Source: Pseudomonas cichorii
GTDB taxonomy: Bacteria; Pseudomonadota; Gammaproteobacteria; Pseudomonadales; Pseudomonadaceae
DNA length: 64,000 bases
NCBI RefSeq assembly: GCF_018343775.1
Contig: NZ_CP074349.1
Location: 2,718,001-2,782,000 of the forward strand
Direction of reading: 5' to 3'
The translations under genes were made by a program, and so were the position numbers. Under the pieces are notes generated by a model. That model ran no database searches, was not told the origin of the DNA, and was given only the letters and a program-made list of their open reading frames with translations. This document shows positions 17,307 through 26,891 of the stretch, in pieces (positions within the stretch are counted from its first letter, which is position 1; each line of letters opens with the position of its first letter).

Positions 17307-19811
17307 TTACCAGCGATAGGTCGCACTGGCCTGCACGGTGCGTTGTGCGCCGTACCAGCACCATGAATAGTAATAGCAGGACGCGACGTATTCCTTGTTG
17401 GCCAGGTTGGAGACATTCAACGCCAGGCGCAGGTTGTCCATCGGGTTGTAGAGGTTTGGAATGTCATAGTGCGCCGCGGCGTCGAACAGGGTGTAGCCCG
17501 GTACTTTCAGGCTGTTGGCTTCATCACCCCAGGTCGAGCCGATATAGCGCGCACCCGCGCCGACACCAAAGCCGTCCAGCTTGCCTTCGCGAAAGGTGTA
17601 ATCGACCCAGGCCGAGGCAGTGTGGCGGGGAATGGCTGGCGGGGTTGTGCCTTCAGCCGGCAGCGCCGGGCCATTGGCCTGGCCGACGATGCCCGGCTGG
17701 ACCCGCACGGTGCTGTTTGACTTGCTGATCTGGTTGTCCAGATAGGCATAAGCCGCCGTGATATCCAGGTTGTCGCTCAGGCTGGCCTTGCCTTCAAGCT
17801 CGAAGCCGCGTGACTGGACTTCGCCGGTCTGGACCTGGCAGCGGGCACCATTGCAGATATTCGTCGCGATCGGGTCCGGGGTCAGCACATTGGTGCGTCG
17901 CAAATCGAAGATGGCGGCGCTGATGAAACTGTTGCTACCCGGTGGCTGGTATTTGATGCCCAGTTCGTACTGCTTGCCCTCGGTCGGCTCGAAAGGCTTG
18001 TTGCCCAGGCCCGTACCCGATTGCGGCTCGAAGGATTCGGAATAGCTGATGTAAGGTGCCAGCCCGTTATCGAACAGATAGACCAGGCCCAGGCGTCCGG
18101 TGAAGGCTTCACTTTCCACCGAGCTTTTGGTTTTCACGCCGGTCGCGATTCGCTTAGAGCTGTTAGTGCTGTCAGCCCAGTCGTAACGGCCCCCCATCAG
18201 CAAGACCCATTTGTCCCACTTCAACTGCTCTTGCAGGTACAGGCCTTTCTGCTGACTGCGAGCGGTCGCGTCAGTGGTGTAGGTGATGGGCGCTACCGGG
18301 CGGCCATAGACCGGATCGAACAGATCCAGGGACGGGCCATTGCCATTCCCGGATTCGGTGTCGGTGCTGATGTTCTGATAATCGGCACCAAACAGTACTG
18401 TGTGCTGCACAGGGCCTGTGTCGAATTTGGCCTGCAACTGATTATCGAGGGTGTAGGAGTCCATATTTACATCGCTGCCGATGGTGTAGCGGCCCATGGT
18501 GCGGTAATCGGGCTGCAAGGCATCGGTGCCGTTGTAGATGCTCTGATAGATACCTTCGCTGCGCAGGTAGCGGGTGTTCTGGCGAAAGGTCCAGACATCG
18601 TTCAAGTGATGCTCGAACAGGTAACCGACAGCGTGATATTCACGGTCGCTTTTCTCGAAATCCTTCTCGCCGTCGTAGAAGTCCACATCGATATCGCGTC
18701 CGGTCGGGCTGTTCAGCAATGAGCCGTAAGCCGGGATCGACCCATAGGACGCGCCTTTGGGATCGCTTTGATAATTCGCCAGAAAAGTCAGCGAAGTGTC
18801 TTCATTCGGGCGCCAGGTGAACGCTGTCGCAATGGACTGGCGACGGGTTTCGGTGTGTTTGATCTGGCCGTCCGCATCGTCATACAGCCCGGACACGCGA
18901 TAGGAGTAGACACCCTGATCGTCAATCGGCCCGCCAAAGTCGAAGGTCGTGCGCTTCTTGTTGAAGTTGCCGTACGTGAGCCCGATTTCGCGAAAAGGCG
19001 TCTCGGTCGGCAACTTGCTGACCATGTTCACCACGCCGCTGGGGCTGGCCTGGCCGTACAGCACGGAAGAGGGGCCGCGCAGCACTTCGACACGTTCCAG
19101 ATCGAAGGCATCCTTCTGCGGTGACGCATCCCGGTTGCCCGGCATGCGCAGGCCGTCCAGATAGGTCGCCGGGGAGAAACCGCGAATACTCATCTGGTCG
19201 AGTCGCGAGGCTGTAGAACCACGGGTTTCCGGTACCACCGCCGCGCTGTAGCGCAGGATCTGATTGAGGCTCGATGCGCCCTGGGCTTTCATCTGGTCCT
19301 TGGTGACCACTGAAATCGACTGTGGCGTTTCGATCAGAGCGGTGTCGGTCTTGGTTCCGGTACGTCCACGGGTTGCGACATAACCCGACACCGGACCACT
19401 GGCGCTCTCGGCCTGGGTCGCGCCGATGATGCTGGTGGCTTGCAGCTCCATTGTTCCTTCCGTTGGTTCGGGCGCTGGCTCGATGCGATAACGATTGGCC
19501 GATAACGCCAGGGCTTGCAAGCCAGTACCGCTGAGCAACCGGCTGATGGCCTCCTGGGTACTGAATTGACCCTGTAGCCCGTTGCTGCGTTTGCCTCGGG
19601 TCAGTGCCGGGTCGAATGCCAGTACCAGTTGCGCTTGCTCCGCAAGCGTATTGAGCGCTTCACTCAACTCCCCGGCCGGGATCGAGAAAGGGCTGACAAC
19701 GCTGGCCTGTTGCTCAGGCACGGATGATTCGGCGGCTTGCAGAGGCACCGCAGCGCAGGCCATGAAAATGGCAAGTGCCAAGGGATGCAGCGAACTGGCA
19801 GGGCGAGACAT
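17307..19811 (-). CDS. TonB-dependent siderophore receptor with STN signalling domain
   Basis: 834 aa outer-membrane receptor. Signal peptide to about residue 27 (cleavage after LQA). An STN domain (about 35-115; PFSIPAGELSEALNTLAEQA) of the kind that talks to FecR-type anti-sigma factors is followed by the plug (about 165-280, with a TonB-box-like stretch before it and RGFSPATYLDG inside) and a 22-strand barrel ending in the aromatic YRW. The tail with paired cysteines (CYYYSWCWYG) and overall pattern resemble ferrichrome/ferrioxamine (FhuA/FoxA/FiuA) receptors, so a hydroxamate siderophore is likely (inference). I chose the ATG at 19811 for its AAGGA ribosome site; the open frame extends 16 codons more. 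No sigma/anti-sigma pair is adjacent. Confidence 0.92.
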   Translation of the reverse strand: MSRPASSLHPLALAIFMACAAVPLQAAESSVPEQQASVVSPFSIPAGELSEALNTLAEQAQLVLAFDPALTRGKRSNGLQGQFSTQEAISRLLSGTGLQALALSANRYRIEPAPEPTEGTMELQATSIIGATQAESASGPVSGYVATRGRTGTKTDTALIETPQSISVVTKDQMKAQGASSLNQILRYSAAVVPETRGSTASRLDQMSIRGFSPATYLDGLRMPGNRDASPQKDAFDLERVEVLRGPSSVLYGQASPSGVVNMVSKLPTETPFREIGLTYGNFNKKRTTFDFGGPIDDQGVYSYRVSGLYDDADGQIKHTETRRQSIATAFTWRPNEDTSLTFLANYQSDPKGASYGSIPAYGSLLNSPTGRDIDVDFYDGEKDFEKSDREYHAVGYLFEHHLNDVWTFRQNTRYLRSEGIYQSIYNGTDALQPDYRTMGRYTIGSDVNMDSYTLDNQLQAKFDTGPVQHTVLFGADYQNISTDTESGNGNGPSLDLFDPVYGRPVAPITYTTDATARSQQKGLYLQEQLKWDKWVLLMGGRYDWADSTNSSKRIATGVKTKSSVESEAFTGRLGLVYLFDNGLAPYISYSESFEPQSGTGLGNKPFEPTEGKQYELGIKYQPPGSNSFISAAIFDLRRTNVLTPDPIATNICNGARCQVQTGEVQSRGFELEGKASLSDNLDITAAYAYLDNQISKSNSTVRVQPGIVGQANGPALPAEGTTPPAIPRHTASAWVDYTFREGKLDGFGVGAGARYIGSTWGDEANSLKVPGYTLFDAAAHYDIPNLYNPMDNLRLALNVSNLANKEYVASCYYYSWCWYGAQRTVQASATYRW

Positions 19812-20004
19812 GAAAGATCCTTGGTGCAAATGGAGGGTTTCCTTAGCCCTGACGCACACCGGGAAAAAACAGACAGCAGATGGGAAATATTTTTATTCTG
19901 TTTTGTGAAGCGTACTGATTCAAAGCCTGAAGGAATGAATTCGCTCATGCCGGGGGCTCGAAGGGTAGAATCAGCACCTGAAACACTTTCTTGAGGTCAG
20001 CGCG

Positions 20005-22374
20005 TTGGATTTACAGCAGGGCTTTATCCTGAGCCGACACTGGCGTGATACGCCAGCCGGGACTGAAGTCGACTTCTGGTTAGCCACCGATCATGGCCCC
20101 AGACATATCCGCCTGCCTTGCCAGCCTTCCGTCGCTTTTGTGCCCGCCGAGCAGGGCGAGCGAGCAAGGGAATTGCTGCGCGGTGAGCGTGGTTTAGAGC
20201 TGCGTCCGCTGGCGCTCTGTGATTTTCGTCACCGCCCGGTGCTGGGTGTCTATTGCCAACAGCATCGGCAGTTGATGAACATCGAGAAACTGTTGCGCAA
20301 GGGCAATGTGGATGTCTACGAAGCCGATATCCGCCCCCCTGAACGCTATCTGATGGAGCGTTTCATTACCGCACCGGTGCTGTTCGGCGGTACGCCCGAT
20401 GCGCAGGGTGTGCTGTGCAATGCCCAGATCAAGCCTGACCCCGATTATCGGCCACAACTGAAACTGGTTTCGCTGGATATCGAAACCACCTCCCGTGGCG
20501 AGTTGTATTCGATTGCCCTGGAAGGCTGCGGGCAGCGTCAGGTCTACATGCTGGGACCTGCCAACGGCGGCAATGAAACACTGGATTTCCAGCTCGAATA
20601 TTGCGACACCCGTGCGCAGTTGCTGGAAAGACTGAACCAGTGGCTGGCCCTGCATGACCCGGATGCAATCATCGGCTGGAATGTGGTGCAGTTCGACCTG
20701 CGGGTTCTGCATGAGCATGCCAAGCGCTTGCAGGTCCCTTTGATATTGGGGCGCGATAACCAGCCCATGGGCTGGCGCGAGCATGGCAACCGTGACAACC
20801 ATTACTTTGCCGATATCAGCGGGCGTCTGGTTATCGACGGTATCGAAGCCTTGCGTTCGGCAACGTGGAGTTTCCCTTCGTTCAGCCTTGAAAACGTGTC
20901 GCAGACTCTGCTGGGCGAAGGCAAGGCCATTGATACGCCCTATCAGCGCATGGACGAAATCAACCGCATGTTCGCCGAGGACAAGCCGGCGCTGGCCCGC
21001 TACAACATCAAGGACTGCGAACTGGTCACGCGGATCTTTGCCAAAACCGAATTACTGACTTTCCTGCTGGAGCGTGCAACGGTCACGGGGCTGCCTGCCG
21101 ATCGCAGCGGAGGTTCGGTTGCCGCTTTCTGTCATCTGTATATTCCGCTGATGCATCGTCAGGGCTTTGTCGCGCCCAATCTCGGCGAGCGCCTGCCGGA
21201 AGCCAGCCCCGGCGGCTTTGTCATGGACTCCCAGCCCGGCCTGTATGAGTCCGTGCTGGTGCTGGACTACAAGAGTCTGTACCCGTCGATTATCCGCTCA
21301 TTCCTGATCGATCCTGTTGGTTTGATCGAAGGCATGCGCCAGCCGGATGACGAATATTCCGTGCCGGGCTTTCGTGGCGCACGCTTTTCCCGCACCCGGC
21401 ATAGCCTGCCTTCCATCGTCGAGCGGGTCTGGCGTGGCCGGGAAACCGCCAAGCGTGAACACAATGCGCCGCTGTCCCAGGCGTTGAAGATCATCATGAA
21501 TGCCTTCTATGGCGTGCTGGGGTCGAGTGGTTGCCGCTTTTTCGACCCGCGCCTGGCGTCGTCGATCACCATGCGTGGCCACGAAATCATGCTCAAGACC
21601 CGTGAACTGATCCAGGCTCAGGGCTACACGGTGATCTACGGCGACACCGATTCGACCTTTGTCTGGCTAGGACGCGCCCATGGGCAGGAAGAGGCGACGG
21701 ATATCGGTCGCTCGCTGGTCCAGCACGTCAACCAGTGGTGGCGCGAGCATCTGCACAACGAGTACGGATTGCACAGTGCACTTGAGCTGCAGTTTGAAAC
21801 GCATTTCCGCCGCTTTCTGATGCCGACCATCCGGGGCGCAGAGGAGGGCAGCAAGAAGCGTTACGCCGGCCTGGTAACCCGCGCCGACGGCAGCGAGGAA
21901 ATGGTCTACAAGGGGCTGGAAACCGTACGTACCGACTGGTCACCGCTGGCGCAGCAATTCCAGCAGGAACTGTACCTGCGGATCTTCAAGCGCCAGCCTT
22001 ATCAGGATTATGTGCGCGAGTATGTGCGGCGTACCCTGGCAGGCGAACTCGATGACTTGCTGATCTATCGCAAGCGGCTGCGGCGCAAGCTGGACGACTA
22101 CCAGCGCAACGTACCGCCCCATGTGCGCGCGGCGCGCCTTGCCGATGAGTACAACGACAGCCAGGGGCGACCGCGTCAGTACCAGAGCGGAGGCTGGATC
22201 AGTTATGTGATAACCATTGCCGGGCCTGAGCCTCTGGAGATTCGCACCGCGCCCATCGACTACGACCACTACATCACCAGACAGCTACAACCCTTGGCTG
22301 ATGCCATCCTGCCGTTTGTGCTGTCGCACACCATTGACTTGCAGAGCCTGGATCAGCTCAGCTTTGACTTCTGA
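20005..22374 (+). CDS. polB: DNA polymerase II (family B)
   Basis: 789 aa, the length of PolB. It extends damaged or stalled templates and is a high-fidelity repair polymerase. Seen: exonuclease motif I with Asp158 and Glu160 (LVSLDIETT), polymerase motif [10 protein letters not shown] with Asp421, the motif-B region ([14 protein letters not shown]), and motif C YGDTDS with Asp547 and Asp549. Both proofreading and polymerase centres therefore look intact. The start is a TTG preceded by TTGAGGT; it gives MDLQQGF, the usual beginning of Pseudomonas PolB, and no ATG is available nearby. I saw no LexA box in front, unlike the SOS-regulated E. coli gene, but the upstream segment is short. Confidence 0.95.
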   Translation: MDLQQGFILSRHWRDTPAGTEVDFWLATDHGPRHIRLPCQPSVAFVPAEQGERARELLRGERGLELRPLALCDFRHRPVLGVYCQQHRQLMNIEKLLRKGNVDVYEADIRPPERYLMERFITAPVLFGGTPDAQGVLCNAQIKPDPDYRPQLKLVSLDIETTSRGELYSIALEGCGQRQVYMLGPANGGNETLDFQLEYCDTRAQLLERLNQWLALHDPDAIIGWNVVQFDLRVLHEHAKRLQVPLILGRDNQPMGWREHGNRDNHYFADISGRLVIDGIEALRSATWSFPSFSLENVSQTLLGEGKAIDTPYQRMDEINRMFAEDKPALARYNIKDCELVTRIFAKTELLTFLLERATVTGLPADRSGGSVAAFCHLYIPLMHRQGFVAPNLGERLPEASPGGFVMDSQPGLYESVLVLDYKSLYPSIIRSFLIDPVGLIEGMRQPDDEYSVPGFRGARFSRTRHSLPSIVERVWRGRETAKREHNAPLSQALKIIMNAFYGVLGSSGCRFFDPRLASSITMRGHEIMLKTRELIQAQGYTVIYGDTDSTFVWLGRAHGQEEATDIGRSLVQHVNQWWREHLHNEYGLHSALELQFETHFRRFLMPTIRGAEEGSKKRYAGLVTRADGSEEMVYKGLETVRTDWSPLAQQFQQELYLRIFKRQPYQDYVREYVRRTLAGELDDLLIYRKRLRRKLDDYQRNVPPHVRAARLADEYNDSQGRPRQYQSGGWISYVITIAGPEPLEIRTAPIDYDHYITRQLQPLADAILPFVLSHTIDLQSLDQLSFDF

Positions 22375-22385
22375 TCACGGCTGGC

Positions 22386-22680
22386 TCATTCCGGGATTTC
22401 AATGCGGATTGCACGGGTTCCGATTTCTGAACCGTTCACCGTATCAATTGCAATGGGCTTGATATCGATGCCCGTCTCGGCATCCAGAAAGCGCGTCAGA
22501 TTGCCTTCGCCGCGATGCTTCTTGCCCCAGGCTCCGATCATGAACAGCACCGGCAAGTAGTCACGCCCAGCCTCGGTCAAGACATATTCTTCCCGTGGCG
22601 GACGTTCCGAATACAGGCGTTTCTCCAGCAGTTTCTCGTCCGTCAGGGTCGCAAGACGTTATGTCGTTGTTGCGCACGGC
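22386..22680 (-). pseudogene. HxlR-family regulator remnant (5' truncated, frameshifted)
   Basis: The minus-strand frame reads RLATLTDEKLLEKR, then EEYVLTEAGRDYL and LFMIGAWG, ending near RIEIPE: the C-terminal two thirds of an HxlR-type winged-helix regulator. Upstream, an in-frame TAA (22659-22661) interrupts it, while the homologous continuation (VRNNDIT) sits in another frame, indicating a small deletion. The N-terminal half with the conserved start region is missing: the sirtuin gene ends at 22694. No plausible start codon or ribosome site is present. It lies between polB and the sirtuin as a decayed gene. Confidence 0.75.
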
Positions 22681-22693
22681 CCGCTGATCACAA

Positions 22694-23521
22694 CTAAAGC
22701 AAACGCTCCACCAGCATCGGCAACACCTGTTCGCACGAAGCCTCGATCTTCATGTCCAGCAAATCGTCTGCACGGGTCTTGCCCTGATTGATGGCTATGA
22801 CGGGCTTGCCTTTCTCGACCATCGCCTTGCACAAGCGAAAGGCCGACCAGGCCATCAATGAAGTGCCGACCACCAGCAGCCCTTCTGCCTGTTCGACACT
22901 TTGGGTGGCTTTGGCGGCGGTGTCGGTTGCAACGTTTTCACCAAAGAACACCACGTCCGGTTTCAGTCGCTGGCCATCGCAATGTGGGCAATGGGGTACT
23001 TGAAAGTCTGTCTCGAAAGACGAGTCCAGCAGGGTGTCGCCATCAGGCGCCTGTATGGCGTCGACCCCCGAGAGATAAGGGTTCTGCGCAACCATGATGT
23101 CCTGGATTGCAGCCCGGTCGCTGCGCTGATGGCAGTCCAGGCAGTACACGCGATGCAGGCTGCCATGCAGCTCGATCACGTCATGGCTGCCCGCCTGATC
23201 ATGGAGCGCGTCGACATTCTGGGTGATAAGCCCGCTGATATGCCCACCCGCCTGCAAACTGGCCAATGCCCGGTGCGCGGTATTGGGTTCGGCCTGGCGG
23301 ATACGCGGCCAGCCGAGCATCGCTCGCGCCCAGTAACGCTGGCGTGCGCTGGGTGCCTTGAGGAATTCCTGATACATCATCGGCTGCTTGCCACGCCGCA
23401 CACCGTCCTTGTCGCGATAGTCGGGAATGCCCGACGCGGTGCTGATGCCCGCGCCGGTCAGGACAAGGAGCGGTTTGTCGGTCAGGGCCTGAAGCAGATC
23501 GTGGATTTGGTTGTCCAGCAT
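22694..23521 (-). CDS. NAD-dependent protein deacylase (sirtuin, SIR2 family)
   Basis: 275 aa. It removes acyl groups from protein lysines using NAD. Seen: Rossmann GAGIS near residue 25, DYRD, the QNVDALH motif, the catalytic His in ELHGSLH, two zinc CXXC pairs (CLDC and CPHC), and the VVGTSLMAWSA nucleotide-binding segment. The linker between the zinc pairs is long, as in class-II/SIRT4-like bacterial sirtuins. An upstream-extended frame exists, but the ATG at 23521 has a GAGGT ribosome site 6 bases away. Substrates unknown; no acyltransferase gene is adjacent. Confidence 0.92.
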   Translation of the reverse strand: MLDNQIHDLLQALTDKPLLVLTGAGISTASGIPDYRDKDGVRRGKQPMMYQEFLKAPSARQRYWARAMLGWPRIRQAEPNTAHRALASLQAGGHISGLITQNVDALHDQAGSHDVIELHGSLHRVYCLDCHQRSDRAAIQDIMVAQNPYLSGVDAIQAPDGDTLLDSSFETDFQVPHCPHCDGQRLKPDVVFFGENVATDTAAKATQSVEQAEGLLVVGTSLMAWSAFRLCKAMVEKGKPVIAINQGKTRADDLLDMKIEASCEQVLPMLVERLL

Positions 23522-23570
23522 CGTCGCACCTCTAACGGAGGGTCCAGGTCGAGACATTAACACCGATCGC

Positions 23571-23657
23571 GTGGGGGCGAAGTCATTCGCGAGGTGCCGG
23601 TACATCCCAAGAAAATGTATCGTCTGGAATACCGTCTCGCGAATGGATTCGCCTACC
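23571..23657. repeat. REP pair in inverted orientation (BIME-like)
   Basis: Two copies of a REP-type sequence facing each other: GGGCGAAGTCATTCGCGA (within 23571-23594) and, on the other strand, GGCGAATCCATTCGCGAG (within 23634-23657). They flank about 40 bases between the sirtuin start and the end of the DUF4130 gene. This arrangement is typical of Pseudomonas REP doublets. Confidence 0.7.
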
Positions 23658-24486
23658 GGCCAATCCTTTTACCGGGTCTTGTTCCAATATCACTGGCCTG
23701 GCCATCCTTTTGTTTGCCGGTTCTGGCCTGGGTGATGAGGGCGGGGATCAGGGGGCCTTCGGGCAGGGTTTTCCAGAAGCGGGAAGGCATATGGCCTTGC
23801 ATGACTTTGGGGTTCAGGCGTGCAGGGTTGAAGATATGGCTGTAATAGGTCAGCCACAGGTTGCCATGGGGATCTTCTGCCTGACGGGCCATTTTTTGCC
23901 ACACTTCGGGGCAGCGCCGTTCGTGGATCAGTTGCGTGCCATCGTAATAAACCCCGTCCTGTGGGGTGGCGATCATCCAGCGATGCTGGCCCATGCGCCC
24001 GATGAAGTGCTGGCTGGCGCTTTGCAGAATGTCGTGGGCCGGTTCATGCCACGCGACGTATTCAGGTTGCAGCAGTTCAGGTGTTTCACTTGGGGCGGGA
24101 AGCGCCACAAAACGCAGGAAGGCATGCAGGTGATGGGCTTCGCGGCCGATGGTCTTGAGGCGTCGATGCAACTCACTGCCCAGTCTGTCGCCTGCCAGCA
24201 TGGCGGTGCGGTCGCCATGGCTGACCCGCCAGAGTACTTCATACAACAGACTCCAGCGTTGATCGCCCCGATAGCAGGCGGCGCTTTGCAGCAGTTTCAG
24301 CAACTCCAGCGGCACTCGCGCCTGAAAAGGCCCGTGTTCCTGCGGTACATCTTCGTCGCTGGAGAACAGGTCGGCATCGTCGACAGCCTTCCAGCTCACC
24401 CGGCTGGGATCTATTTCATGGCTCAACAGCCAGCGGGCCTGCTGACGCCAGGTGTCGAACAGGTCATCGCAATCCAGGCAGATCAT
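23653..24486 (-). CDS. UDG-linked putative DNA repair/metabolism protein (DUF4130, TIGR03915 type)
   Basis: 277 aa, cytosolic, no known catalytic activity. The family (DUF4130) is found either fused to a UdgX-type uracil-DNA glycosylase or, as here, separate but next to the radical SAM protein. Seen: the family pattern with SLLYEVLWRVSHG, the VAWHEPAHDILQSASQHFIGRM segment (in pieces WHEPAHDIL, HFIGRM), the WMIATP--GVYYDG motif and FNPARLNPKVM near the C-terminus. No glycosylase domain follows. The start overlaps the stop of the radical SAM gene (ATGA), so both are made from one SOS-controlled message. The extreme 3' end touches a REP repeat. Confidence 0.85.
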   Translation of the reverse strand: MICLDCDDLFDTWRQQARWLLSHEIDPSRVSWKAVDDADLFSSDEDVPQEHGPFQARVPLELLKLLQSAACYRGDQRWSLLYEVLWRVSHGDRTAMLAGDRLGSELHRRLKTIGREAHHLHAFLRFVALPAPSETPELLQPEYVAWHEPAHDILQSASQHFIGRMGQHRWMIATPQDGVYYDGTQLIHERRCPEVWQKMARQAEDPHGNLWLTYYSHIFNPARLNPKVMQGHMPSRFWKTLPEGPLIPALITQARTGKQKDGQASDIGTRPGKRIGR

Positions 24487-25703
24487 CCCCAGAGCCCCAG
24501 TTGTTGAGGTTGTGGCCTGTCACGCAATTGATAATGCAATTGCTCGCTGCTGCTCTCGGCCTGGGACGGATGGTAATCGCTGGTGATGATGAACGGCTTG
24601 GCCTTGGCCAGTACGCAACGCAGGCGAGTCAGGTCTTCGTAGCGAATGCGCCGTTGCCTGCGCAGTTCGACCAGCCGCTGGGTGGTACGAATGCCGATGC
24701 CGGGGATGCGGGCGATCAAGGCCGGTTCGGCATTGTTCAGGTCCAGCGGGAAAACCGACCGGTTATTCAAGGCCCAGGCCAGCTTGGGGTCGATGTCCAG
24801 AGCCAGATCGCCCGGTCCGCTCAGCAGTTCGTTGGCCGTAAAGCCATAGCCGCGCAACAGGAAATCCGCCTGATACAGGCGATGCTCGCGCAGCAGGGGC
24901 GGTGCGGCCAGGGGTACGCTGTTCGGGCTGTTGGGGATCGGGCTGAACGCCGAGTAATAGACCCGGCGCAACTTGAAGTTGCTGTAGAGCGACTGGGCGC
25001 TGTGCAGGATGGTGCTGTCATCGGTAGCGTCGGCACCCACGATCATCTGGGTACTTTGCCCGGCGGGCGCAAAACGCGGGGCGCGGGGTTCGTTGAGTAC
25101 GGTCTGCTCGCCGGTATGGATGGTCTTCATGGCCTGCTTGATGGACTTCACGTCCTTTTCCGGCGCCAGGGTTTGCAGGCTGGCATCGGTGGGCAGCTCG
25201 ATATTCACGCTCAGGCGATCGGCATAGCGACCGGCCTGTTCAATCAGCGCCGGGTCGGCATCCGGGATGGTCTTGAGATGGATGTAGCCGCGAAACTCGT
25301 GTTTTTCCCGCAGCAGGCGGGCGACCTGTATCAGTTGCTCCATGGTGTAGTCGGCGGAGCGGATGATGCCGGAACTCAGGAACAACCCGCTGACGCAGTT
25401 GCGTCGATAGAAATCCAGGGTCAGGGTAACGACTTCTTCCGGGTTGAAGCGGGCGCGAGGCACATCGCTTGAGCGACGGTTGACGCAGTACTGGCAGTCA
25501 TACAGGCAGAAGTTGGTCAGCAGGATTTTCAATAGCGAGACACAGCGGCCATCCGGCGTGAAGCTGTGACAAATGCCCATGCCGGTGGTCGAGCCCAGCC
25601 CGGTCTTGCCTTGTGAGCTGCGCTTGGGCGCGCCACTGCTGGCGCACGACGCATCGTATTTGGCAGCGTCTGCCAGAATGCTGAGCTTGTCGATGAGCTG
25701 CAT
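24483..25703 (-). CDS. radical SAM putative DNA modification/repair protein (rSAM_link_UDG type)
   Basis: 406 aa. Radical SAM enzyme with the cluster motif CLYDCQYC (Cys66, Cys70, Cys73) that binds a 4Fe-4S cluster and S-adenosylmethionine. The N-terminal segment MQLIDKLSILADAAKYDASC is a family hallmark, and the C-terminal part holds a helix-hairpin-helix DNA-binding motif (IPGIGIRTTQRLVELR). The family (TIGR03916) is linked to uracil-DNA glycosylase-type genes and is presumed to act on DNA. A TTG 12 bases upstream is in frame; the ATG at 25703 is preferred. A complete LexA operator lies 12 bases upstream, so it is an SOS gene. The reaction is unknown. Confidence 0.9.
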   Translation of the reverse strand: MQLIDKLSILADAAKYDASCASSGAPKRSSQGKTGLGSTTGMGICHSFTPDGRCVSLLKILLTNFCLYDCQYCVNRRSSDVPRARFNPEEVVTLTLDFYRRNCVSGLFLSSGIIRSADYTMEQLIQVARLLREKHEFRGYIHLKTIPDADPALIEQAGRYADRLSVNIELPTDASLQTLAPEKDVKSIKQAMKTIHTGEQTVLNEPRAPRFAPAGQSTQMIVGADATDDSTILHSAQSLYSNFKLRRVYYSAFSPIPNSPNSVPLAAPPLLREHRLYQADFLLRGYGFTANELLSGPGDLALDIDPKLAWALNNRSVFPLDLNNAEPALIARIPGIGIRTTQRLVELRRQRRIRYEDLTRLRCVLAKAKPFIITSDYHPSQAESSSEQLHYQLRDRPQPQQLGLWG

Positions 25704-25715
25704 GAAAAATACCAA

Positions 25716-25735
25716 TACTGTTTTTATATACAGTA
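25716..25735 (-). promoter_or_regulatory. LexA operator (SOS box)
   Basis: TACTGTTTTTATATACAGTA on the plus strand; its reverse complement, TACTGTATATAAAAACAGTA, equals the gamma-proteobacterial LexA consensus (CTG, 10 AT-rich bases, CAG) including the flanking TA bases. It sits 12 bases before the radical SAM start codon, so it should repress that operon until DNA damage. Confidence 0.93.
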
Positions 25736-25771
25736 TCCGGTTGGGCGCCTTACTACAAGCTCGGATTTTGC

Positions 25772-26665
25772 CTACAACCCTTGACTGGCCCGTATCAATT
25801 CATAGGCCTTGCGAGCCAGCGGATTCACGGTATTGGGCCTGATCCACAGGTGATAGGTCACGTCGGGCAGGCGCGGCAGGCCATCGTTTTCACCCAGTAC
25901 GCGCATGTCCGGCCCGAGCATTTCCATGCTGCGCGGCGTCACGCCAAGGCCTGCGCGAGTGGCGGCCTTGATGCCGATCAGATTGGACGCCAGGTACGCC
26001 TGTCGCCATGGAATATTGGCCGCTTCCAGGGCTTGCAGGGCATAGCGTCGGTAGATACTCGGTTCATCCACCAGAATCAGCGGCAGCGGTTCGTCCGGTA
26101 CATGGATGTATTGCGCGGAACAGATCCACCACACAGGCGAAGTACGCAAGGCAAAACCTTCCAGGGTCGGATCTTCGCGGGTGGAAATCACCATGTCCAC
26201 CTTGCCGCGATGCAGGTCTTCCATCAGGAACGGGCTGCGGCCCACATCGATTTCCAGGCGCAGACGCGGAGCCGAGCGGGCGATATGGCTCAGCAAGGGC
26301 GGCAGGATGGTGTCGGCGATGTCATGGGGCGAGCCGATGCGCAGCACGCCGCTCAGGCTGCTCTCGCGCAACGAGTTCAGGGCATCGTCATTGAGCGACA
26401 GCATCTGCCGTGCGTGGCGCAGCAGTTGCCGGCCTGGCTCGGTCAGTTGCTTCTGGCGACCTTGTTTCTGGAACAGGCTGACACCCACTTGTTGTTCCAG
26501 ACGCTGCATGTGCTGAGTGACCGAAGACTGGGTGCGCGACAGCTGCAGGCCGGCTTCGGCAAAGCTGTGATGATCGACCACCGCGACAAAGGTGCGCAGC
26601 AGTTCCAGATCGAGCGTCGAGGTCGGGCTTGATGGGGCGGTCATGGTGATTTGTGCTGAATTCAT
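25772..26665 (-). CDS. LysR-family regulator divergent from the sulfur amino-acid operon
   Basis: 297 aa. N-terminal helix-turn-helix (about 18-77: DLELLRTFVAVVDHHSFAEAG and TQSSVTQHMQRLE) and a substrate-binding domain (about 105-295, LSGVLRIGSPHD). Met8 at 26644 is an alternative start. It is transcribed away from the operon starting at 26892 across a 226-base gap, the standard arrangement for LysR control of the divergent operon. On this basis I infer that it senses a substrate or intermediate of that pathway. Its 3' end is 36 bases from the LexA box of the next operon. Confidence 0.9.
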   Translation of the reverse strand: MNSAQITMTAPSSPTSTLDLELLRTFVAVVDHHSFAEAGLQLSRTQSSVTQHMQRLEQQVGVSLFQKQGRQKQLTEPGRQLLRHARQMLSLNDDALNSLRESSLSGVLRIGSPHDIADTILPPLLSHIARSAPRLRLEIDVGRSPFLMEDLHRGKVDMVISTREDPTLEGFALRTSPVWWICSAQYIHVPDEPLPLILVDEPSIYRRYALQALEAANIPWRQAYLASNLIGIKAATRAGLGVTPRSMEMLGPDMRVLGENDGLPRLPDVTYHLWIRPNTVNPLARKAYELIRASQGL

Positions 26666-26686
26666 ATCAGGGGTTCAGGCAAATAC

Positions 26687-26696
26687 ATTACGTAAT
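26687..26696. promoter_or_regulatory. palindrome ATTACGTAAT in the LysR/operon divergent region
   Basis: Perfect 10-bp palindrome within an AT-rich 226-base gap (26666-26891) between the LysR gene and the first binding-protein gene. It starts 22 bases upstream of the LysR start. A possible half of a LysR site; no matching second site was confirmed. Confidence 0.35.
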
Positions 26697-26891
26697 TTTA
26701 TGTTTGGTGTGGTGTTTTTTCTGCGCTTTTTAGTTTTGTTCAATGAATACTGGGTTTTTGTTGGCGGTTGAGCAGGCTCTGCATGGAAAGTTATAACCAT
26801 ATTTGATATTTGAATTTCCGTTAACAGGCAACGATCCGTAATGTCCCGGCATCAGTTCGGGGAACTCCGATCATTTGCCTGGGGAATTTAC

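Noticed and set aside
19812..20004. Fur box between the siderophore receptor and polB
   Set aside because: The AT-rich stretch (AGAATAAAAATATTT) does not match the GATAATGATAATCATTATC pattern well enough.
20005..22374. LexA box in front of polB
   Set aside because: No CTG-N10-CAG spacing with AT-rich core was found directly upstream, so SOS control of polB could not be supported.
24501..25472. 323-codon plus-strand frame opposite the radical SAM gene
   Set aside because: Complementary frame of a confirmed gene; no domain pattern and no start context.
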